From NCBI GenBank assembly GCA_032716605.1, contig CM064509.1, positions 34,524,720 to 34,588,719 of the forward strand: a DNA stretch of 64,000 nucleotides, read 5' to 3'. The position numbers and the translations under genes were made by a program. The notes under the pieces are model-generated. The model was not told where the DNA came from. It did not search any database and was given only the letters and a program-made list of their open reading frames with translations. This document shows, one piece after another, positions 56,599 to 64,000 of the stretch. Position 1 is the first letter of the stretch. Every line of letters begins with the position of its first letter. Source of the stretch: Paralithodes platypus (Eukaryota > Arthropoda > Malacostraca > Decapoda > Lithodidae).

Positions 56599-56880
56599 TA
56601 ACCCATTATCACATACATTCACTAACCCACACACACACACTAACCCATTATCACATACATTCACTAACCCAATTACACACACACACACACACACACTAAC
56701 CCATTATCACATACATTCACTAACCCAATTACACACACACACACTAACCCATTAACACATACATTCACTAACCCAATTACACACACACACACTAACCCAT
56801 ACATTCACTAACCCAATTACACACACACACACACTAACCCATTAACACATACATTCACTAACCCAATTATACAGACACCC
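56436..56880. repeat. CA / CTAACCCATTAT composite minisatellite, right part
   Basis: Units of CA run plus CTAACCCATTATCACATACA plus TTCACTAACCCAATTAC, about nine copies with variable CA length. The CTAACCC core looks telomere-like but is spaced by other sequence. Confidence 0.9.
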
Positions 56881-56983
56881 TCACCCATTCATAGGCTTCA
56901 ACAAATACGCACGTACGCACACCATCACGCTTTTCAACTATTTATATATTTCTGTAGCCCCTCTGACTCTCTCTTTCTCTTTT

Positions 56984-57012
56984 TTCTCTCTCTGTCTCTG
57001 TCTCTGTCTCTG

Positions 57013-57048
<36 letters not shown>

Positions 57049-57049
57049 T
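56984..57049. repeat. (CTCTGT)n hexamer repeat
   Basis: About seven TCTCTG hexamers flanked by plain CT. Bases 57050-57228 are unassigned. Confidence 0.9.
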
Positions 57050-57228
57050 GGTCCAATGAGGCGAGTGTACAGGGGGAGACATAACTTCTTGCCCCCATCT
57101 CTCACTCTTCGGGTCTTCACTTTTTCCTCGAAAGTAATTCCATGACCTTTCCTCAATTTTCTAGCTGCTATTCTTTCTCTTCTTCATCATCAGAGTCCTT
57201 TTCCGGTTCTTATTATTTGTCTTTTCTT

Positions 57229-57605
57229 TTAAGGGGGAATGGGCCGGTTTTTTTGGACCACTTTCTCCCTCATGTTTTGCCCCATTAGTTTTCAGATGTT
57301 AAGATGTTTGCCCCATTAGGCAGTCGATTTTAAGACCTTTCGCCCCATTTCGTCGTCAATATTTAGATCTTTCGTGCTATTTAGGTGTCATTTTTTTCCC
57401 TGGTGAACGATAGTGAGCCTGTAATGTTGGAAGAATCGGCCTTCGGCCGGGAAATTTTTCTACCGAAAAATTTACAAATTAATCTAGAAGGGGGATCTAA
57501 TGCATTTTTATTATTTTTTAAAATTTGATGGAGGTCTAGGGAGGAAACTAGACAAATAATGAATACATGCAAAAATCGCCCAAAAAGTGAACCATCCCCC
57601 CTTAA
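57229..57605 (-). mobile_element. TTAA MITE family B, copy 16
   Basis: TTAA at 57229-57232 and 57602-57605. Full length with CCTTCGGCCGG and TTTTTCTACCGAAAAATTTA hairpins and an extended AT-rich right part. Confidence 0.88.
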
Positions 57606-57770
57606 GGTGTTTTTCTTCTTATGGTGTTCTCCTTTTTACTCTTCTTTTGATTATATTTTGATGTATTAGCTATCTCTAACACATGGAGATAGTGTATGTG
57701 TGTCTGTGTGTTGATAAGCAAGAGGTGCTTTATTCCAATCCCCCCATCCACCAAGGAATCAAGGTGCCTG

Positions 57771-57772
<2 letters not shown>

Positions 57773-57801
<29 letters not shown>
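57773..57801. repeat. (TA)n microsatellite
   Basis: Short TA run. Bases 57606-57772 and 57802-57904 are unassigned. Confidence 0.85.
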
Positions 57802-57804
<3 letters not shown>

Positions 57805-57904
57805 GCCAAATTAATTCTCTCAAATTTACGGAGCTGCTTTGTATTGGATCGTAAACTAGACACTATGCATGGCAATTTAGGTGGCTCGATTATTAATGAT
57901 TTTA

Positions 57905-57990
57905 ATTATTATGCTTTCATTAGTTTATTCAAGTGCATTGGGGATTGTAATTAATTATTAATGTTAAGAGCGGGGTGTTACTTAATTGTA
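57905..57990 (+). repeat. SINE family S, tail fragment
   Basis: TTATGCTTTCATTAGTTTAT, CAAGTGCATTGGGG, TTAAGAGCGGGGTGTTACTT: the tail region of the SINE at 39917-40072 without its tRNA-like head. Bases 57991-58116 are unassigned. Confidence 0.6.
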
Positions 57991-58363
57991 AAACTATCAT
58001 TGCGTAGCTGCTTGGATGAAATTGCAGGGCAAAACATGTTGAACAAATTTGTTTACATTAATTCTAGTTAATTTAATGAACAGTGGTACACATATATTAT
58101 GATGTTGCAGATGTCGTTAAGGGGAAGTATTATATTTTTTGAACCCCCTTCTTCATGTTTAGCCCCATTAGTTTTTAAATTTTAATATTTTCGTCCATTA
58201 CTTTGTCAATATTACGACCTTTTGTGCCATTTAGGTGTCGATGTTTTTCTGGCGAGCGATAGCGAGCCTGTAATTTAGGAGTAACCGACCTTTGGCAGGG
58301 ACATTTTTCTACCGAAAAATGTACTAAATTATCTCCAAGGGGGGTCTTTGGGATGGTGTTTCT

Positions 58364-58578
58364 TTAACCCCTTCTGTACCGGTGATGTACTTTTCATTAT
58401 ATTTTGGCAACTATTAGACGATTGTGTTCAGCTTAGGAAGGATTTTTTACCCATTAAGAGCTACAGACTATCTCAATTAATACTTTTAGCTACCATATAT
58501 TCTTCCTGAGCTTCATAAAATCGTCTAAATATAGCCAGAATAGAACTGAAAAGACATCGACGGTATAGAAGGGGTTAA
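58364..58578 (+). mobile_element. TTAA MITE family D, copy 4 (nested in B)
   Basis: TTAA at 58364-58367 and 58575-58578; termini CCCCTTCTGTACCGG and CGGTATAGAAGGGG. The joined flanks (GTTTCT-TTAA-GCTTGATAGAGG) match uninterrupted B copies (..TTTTAAGCTTGCTGGAGG). Confidence 0.88.
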
Positions 58579-58609
58579 GCTTGATAGAGGTCTAGGGAGC
58601 AAACTAAAA

Positions 58610-61600
58610 CCAATATACTGTATATACCGGTAACAATAACATACAAATATATATACCGGTAACAATAACAAACAAATATATATACCGGTAACAATAACAA
58701 ACAAATATATATACCGGTAACAATAATAAACAAATATATATACCGGTAACAATAACAAACAAATATACATACCGGTAACAATAATAAACAAATATATATA
58801 CCGGTAACAATAACAAACAAATATATATACCGGTAACAATAACAAACAAATATACATACCGGTAACAATAACAAATAAATATGTATACCGGTAACAATAA
58901 TAAACAAATATATATACCGGTAACAATAACAAATATATATACCGGTAACAATAAAATATAACATATACCGGTAACAATAACAAACAAATATACATACCGG
59001 TAACAATAACAAACAAATATACATACCGGTAACAATAACAAACAAATATATATACCGGTAACAATAACAAACAAATATACATACCGGTAACAATAACAAA
59101 TAAATATGTATACCGGTAACAATAACAAACAAATATATATACCGGTAACAATAACAAATAAATATATACCGGTAACAATAACAAACACATATATATACCG
59201 GTAACAATAACAAATAAATATATACCGGTAACAATAACAAACAAATATATATACCGGTAACAATAACAAACAAATATACATACCGGTAACAATAACAAAT
59301 AAATATATATACCGGTAACGATAACAAATAAATATATATACCGGTAACAATAACAAATAAATATATATACCGGTAACAATAATAAACAAATATATATACC
59401 GGTAACAATAAAATATAATATATACCGGTAACAATAACAAACAAATATACATACCGGTAACAATAACAAATATATATACCGGTAACAATAACAAACAAAT
59501 ATACATACCGGTAACAATAACAAACAAATATACATACCGGTAACAATAACAAACAAATATACATACCGGTAACAATAACAAACAAATATACATACCGGTA
59601 ACAATAACAAACAAATATACATACCGGTAACAATAACAAACAAATATACATACCGGTAACAATAACAAACAAATATATATACCGGTAACAATAACAAACA
59701 AATATACATACCGGTAACAATAACAAATATATATACCGGTAACAATAACAAATAAATATACATACCGGTAACAATAACAAACAAATATATATACCGGTAA
59801 CAATAACAAACAAATATATATATACCGGTAACAATAACAAACAAATATACATACCGGTAACAATAACAAATAAATATATACCGGTAACAATAACAAACAA
59901 ATATACATACCGGTAACAATAACAAACAAATATACATACCGGTAACAATAACAAATAAATATATATACCGGTAACAATAACAAACAAATATACATACCGG
60001 TAACAATAACAAACAAATATATATACCGGTAACAATAACAAATAAATATATATACCGGTAACAATAACAAACAAATATATATACCGGTAACAATAACAAA
60101 TAAATATATATACCGGTAACAATAATAAACAAATATACATACCGGTAACAATAACAAATAAATATGTATACCGGTAACAATAACAAACAAATATATATAC
60201 CGGTAACAATAACAAATAAATATATATACCGGTAACAATAACAAACAAATATACATACCGGTAACAATAACAAACAAATATATATACCGGTAACAATAAC
60301 AAATATATATACCGGTAACAATAACAAATAAATATATATACCGGTAACAATAACAAACAAATATATATACCGGTAACAATAACAAACAAATATACATTCC
60401 GGTAACAATAACAAACAAATATATATACCGGTAACAATAACAAACAAATATATATACCGGTAACAATAAAAAAATATATATACCGGTAACAATAACAAAT
60501 ATACATACCGGTAACAATAACAAATAAATATACATACCGGTAACAATAACAAACAAATATACATACCGGTAACAATAACAAACAAATATATATACCGGTA
60601 ACAATAACAAACAAATATATATACCGGTAACAATAACAAACAAATATACATACCGGTAACAATAACAAACAAATATACATTCCGGTAACAATAACAAACA
60701 AATATATATACCGGTAACAATAACAAACAAATATATATACCGGTAACAATAACAAACAAATATATATACCGGTAACAATAACAAAAAAATATATATACCG
60801 GTAACAATAACAAATATACATACCGGTAACAATAACAAATAAATATACATACCGGTAACAATAACAAACAAATATACATACCGGTAACAATAACAAACAA
60901 ATATATATACCGGTAACAATAACAAACAAATATATATACCGGTAACAATAACAAACAAATATATATACCGGTAACAATAACAAACAAATATACATACCGG
61001 TAACAATAACAAACAATATATATACCGGTAACAATAACAAACAAATATACATACCGGTAACAATAACAAACAAATATACATACCGGTAACAATAACAAAT
61101 AAATATATATACCGGTAACAATAACAAACAAATATATATACCGGTAACAATAACAAATATATATACCGGTAACAATAACAAACAAATATATATACCGGTA
61201 ACAATAACAAACAATATATATACCGGTAACAATAACAAACAAATATACATACAGGTAATAATTCAAAACAAATATACATACAGGTAATAATTCAAAATAA
61301 ATATATATACCGGTAACAATAACAAACCAATATATATACCGGTACCAATAACAAATATATATACCGGTAACAATAACAAACAAATATATATACCGGTAAC
61401 AATAACAAATATATATACCGGTAACAATAACAAACAAATATACATACCGGTAACAATAATAAATAAATATATATACCGGTAACAATAACAAACAAATATA
61501 TATACCGGTAACAATAACAAACAAATATACATACCGGTAACAATAACAAACAATATATATGCCGGTAACAATAACAAACAAATATACATACCGGTAACAA

Positions 61601-62290
61601 TAACAAACAAATATACATACCGGTAACAATAACAAATAAATATATATACCGGTAACAATAACAAACAAATCTATATACCGGTAACAATAACAAATATATA
61701 TACCGGTAACAATAACAAACAAATATACATACCGGTAACAATAACAAACAAATATACATACCGGTAACAATAACAAATAAATATATATAACGGTAACAAT
61801 AACAAACAAATATATAGACCGGTAACAATAACAAATATATAGACCGGTAACAATAACAAATATATAGACCGGTAACAATAACAAATATATAGACCGGTAA
61901 CAATAACAAACAAATATACATACCGGTAACAACAATAAATAAATATATATACCGGTAACAATAACAAACAAATATATATACCGGTAACAATAACAAATAT
62001 ATATACCGGTAACAATAACAAACAAATATACATACCGGTATCAATTATAAATAAATATATATACCGGTAACAATAACAAACAAATATACATACCGGTAAC
62101 AATAACAAACAAATATACATACCGGTATCAATAATAAATAAATATATATACCGGTAACAATAACAAACAAATATACATACCGGTAACAATAACAAATAAA
62201 TATACATACCGGTAACAATAACAAACAAATATATATACCGGTAACAATAACAAACAAATATATATACCGGTAACAATAACAAATAAATAT
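58610..62290. repeat. 29-bp satellite array (~127 copies)
   Basis: Unit TACCGGTAACAATAACAAAC followed by AAATATATA. Variants: CATACC/TATACC, AACAAATAAATA and units shortened by four to eight bases. 61250-61300 has a mutated pair (CAGGTAATAATTCAAAA). The reverse strand is open in all frames, giving Tyr/Ile/Cys/Leu-rich frames up to 1166 codons; because 29 is not a multiple of three these cycle through all frames and are not genes. Confidence 0.97.
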
Positions 62291-62311
62291 ACAAATAAGA
62301 TAACGTCCCTT

Positions 62312-62690
62312 TTAAGGGGGGTCACCGGCTTTTTTGTTTTATCTTTCTCTCCTTTTCTCTCTTTCTCTGGCTTGTATCCATTCGGCCCCATTCGGCCAAC
62401 TGTTTTAAGACGTTTATCCCCATCCAGGTGTCGATTTCTTCCTGACGAGCGATAGCGAGCCAGCATTGTATGGAGAAATGTGGCTTCGCCGGAGACATTT
62501 TTCTATCGAAAAATGTAAAAATTTACCTTACTGTTAAAACAAAAATATGCTGGCTCGCTACCGCTCGCCAGGAAAATATTGACACCTGGATGGGGGTAAA
62601 CGTCTTAAAACAGTAGGCTAAATGGGGCCGAATGTATACAAGCCAGAGAAAGAGAGAAAAGGAGATAAACAAAGCAGGTGACCCCCCTAA
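62312..62690. mobile_element. TTAA MITE family A, copy 5
   Basis: Begins at the TTAA that also ends B copy 17 (62312-62315) and ends GGTGACCCCCCTAA, one base off TTAA. Long foldback arms and the TTTTTCTATCGAAAAATG core are intact. Confidence 0.9.
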
Positions 62691-62764
62691 AGATCAACCG
62701 TAGATTGACTAGATTACTTCATATTGTACACTCTCACCCTCCCTTACGGCCAGGATTGATTTCC

Positions 62765-63680
62765 ATTCTCTATCTATCTATATGTTCAGGCTCAATCCCC
62801 ACTTTTCCTATTAGTATTTTTAGTTTTTATTTCCATTCTCACTCTGCCATTTTGTTATGTTATTTCTGTGTTCCCTATTTTGTTATGTTATTTCTGTGTT
62901 CCCTATTTTATGTTATTTCTGTGTTCCCTATTTTGTTATGTTATTTCTGTGTTCCCTATTTTGTTATGTTATTTCTGTGTTCCCTATTTTGTTATGTTAT
63001 TTCTGTGTTCCCTATTTTGTTATGTTATTTCTGTGTTCCCTATTTTGTTATGTTATTTCTGTGTTCCCTATTTTGTTATGTTATTTCTGTGTTCCCTATT
63101 TTGTTATGTTATTTCTGTGTTCCCTATTTTGTTATGTTATTTCTGTGTTCCCTATTTTGTTATGTTATTTCTGTGTTCCCTATTTTGTTATGTTATTTCT
63201 GTGTTCCCTATTTTGTTATGTTATCTCTGTGTTCCCTATTTTGTGTTCCCTATTTGTTATGTTATTTCTGTGTTCCCTATTTTGTTATGTTATATCTGTG
63301 TTCCCTATTTTGTTATGTTATCTCTGTGTTCCCTATTCCTTCAAAAAATATCGCTGGAAGGGATTTGCAAGTTCCGGGTCTCGATTTCAAAATATGGCCT
63401 CGCAATCTGACAGAGCAATACAAGCCTTCAGATTCCCTGCATGTGTCAGTGGATGGTTCATTTGTGTGTCTGTGTTTTTCACTTAGTTCAATATATAAAC
63501 TGTTCAATGTTGTATTTAACATTGCATTCACACTATGCAACTATACACATGTAATATGATAACAGTAGGTGCTTTATTAAAATATCTAGTAAAAAAATAA
63601 AAAATAAAAAAAAATAGGAAAATAAAATAAAAAACGGAAAAGTGGGGATTGAGCTTGAGCATATAGAATAGAATATTAAA
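62765..63680. mobile_element. family E inverted-repeat element containing a 28-bp minisatellite
   Basis: Left end TCTATCTATCTATATGTTCA then GGCTCAATCCCCACTTTTCC (62786-62805); right end near 63635-63675 is the inverted form, AAAAGTGGGGATTGAGCTTG then AGCATATAGAATAGAA. Between them lie a minisatellite and about 290 bases of unassigned DNA. One end also occurs at 1737. Target duplication not identified. Confidence 0.65.
62853..63340. repeat. 28-bp minisatellite (~17 copies)
   Basis: Unit TTTTGTTATGTTATTTCTGT followed by GTTCCCTA, highly uniform with rare deletions (62908, 63240). Cys/Phe/Leu-rich plus-strand frames over it are composition artefacts. Confidence 0.96.
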
Positions 63681-64000
63681 CTCTATTTTTCATAACGTAA
63701 ATATGTGTGTAAGTCTGTAAAAAAAGCCTGTCGACTATATTTAATAATAAATCATAGAATTAATGTTATTATTTAATTATCTAATTACGTTAACAAATAT
63801 TCGCAATTTTAATCATTACGTATCATATCACGTTGGCAAACTTAAATGTTCAAACAATGCTAAAATTCTATATTTTGCTTGTTGGGTTATAATAATTGTT
63901 ATAGTATTTCGCTTAACATTGTTAGACTGTTTATATCACCACAGTCGTTTCCATTTCTTTATCCCTCATGTTTAATTTAATATCTCTCTCTCTCTCTCTC
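63681..64000. other. AT-rich flank, CT run at the edge
   Basis: No feature recognised up to a CT microsatellite at 63982-64000 that runs off the window. Confidence 0.4.

Larger units (their letters stand above)
58117..62315 (-). mobile_element. TTAA MITE family B, copy 17, containing a D element and a 29-bp satellite
   Basis: Starts TTAAGGGGAAGT (58117) and ends CGTCCCTTTTAA (62315), equivalent to the CTGTCCCCTTAA terminus of other copies. Between them: GGCGAGCGATAGCGAGCC, hairpin core, a D element at 58364-58578, GATAGAGGTCTAGGGAGC, then 3.7 kb of satellite in the terminal AT-rich stretch. So a 330-bp element has grown to 4.2 kb. Confidence 0.8.

Noticed and set aside
56436..56880. Telomeric repeat from CTAACCC motifs
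   Set aside because: The motif recurs only within a longer composite unit with CA runs; arthropod telomeres are typically TTAGG.
58525..62294. Very long minus-strand open frames (up to 1166 codons) rich in Tyr, Ile, Cys and Leu
   Set aside because: They translate a 29-bp satellite in all three frames. The unit has no stop in any phase, so openness is automatic.
62678..63559. Cys/Phe/Leu-rich plus-strand frames of 180-293 codons
   Set aside because: Simple read-through of the 28-bp minisatellite in three frames.

Overview
The window is non-coding, repeat-saturated nuclear DNA from an animal. There are no operons and no bacterial genes. It contains poly(A)-tailed and other LINE-type retrotransposons, tRNA-derived SINEs, many short inverted-repeat elements (MITEs) and very long microsatellites. 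The jockey-like reverse transcriptases recall those I remember from crab and shrimp genomes. A decapod crustacean, perhaps a crab, is my best guess; this is inference and no database was searched. I recognise no host gene. One open segment (12942-13229) might be an exon.

The dominant component is a clan of MITEs flanked by TTAA. I call them A (about 370-390 bp, long foldback arms; 5 copies), B (about 330 bp plus insertions; 17 copies), C (411 bp, three copies), D (about 210 bp; 4 good copies and several decayed ones) and F (one copy). A and B share a core with a palindromic ACATTTTTC-GGTA-GAAAAATGT hairpin, a CCGGCC-GAA-GGCCGG hairpin in B, and a GGCGAGCGATAGCGAGCC block. TTAA target duplications and termini beginning CCC or GGG suggest piggyBac-type mobilisation. 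Harbinger-like (TTA target) and mariner-like (TA target) elements are also present.

Layout: 1-3655 MITE mosaics and a foldback element with a 51-bp minisatellite; 3656-10268 three broken LINEs, one carrying a C element; 10269-16130 mostly unassigned DNA with SINE pieces; 16131-20412 two B copies, then a CR1-like LINE split by an assembly gap and by a 1.46-kb Harbinger element; 20569-23577 deeply nested MITEs; 23625-29372 a 52-bp minisatellite split by a 2.85-kb LINE; 30180-34696 a B element containing about 223 copies of a 19-bp satellite; 34890-44130 B, A and SINE copies; 44131-46980 unassigned; 46984-51125 MITEs and LINE ends; 51126-56880 CA repeats, a SINE, a mariner-like MITE and another LINE; 57229-62690 B elements, one holding a 3.7-kb 29-bp satellite; 62765-63680 an inverted-repeat element holding a 28-bp minisatellite.

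The main observation is that B elements are the sites where tandem arrays arise. Unrelated repeats (19, 29 and 31 bp, plus a GT array) each sit at a different internal position of a B copy, while the ends of the element still flank several of them. In three cases (C in a LINE, Harbinger in a LINE, F in B), removing the insert plus one target copy restores the interrupted sequence exactly, so the order of events can be read. Elements interact as hosts and targets of each other; there is no metabolic or regulatory pathway here.
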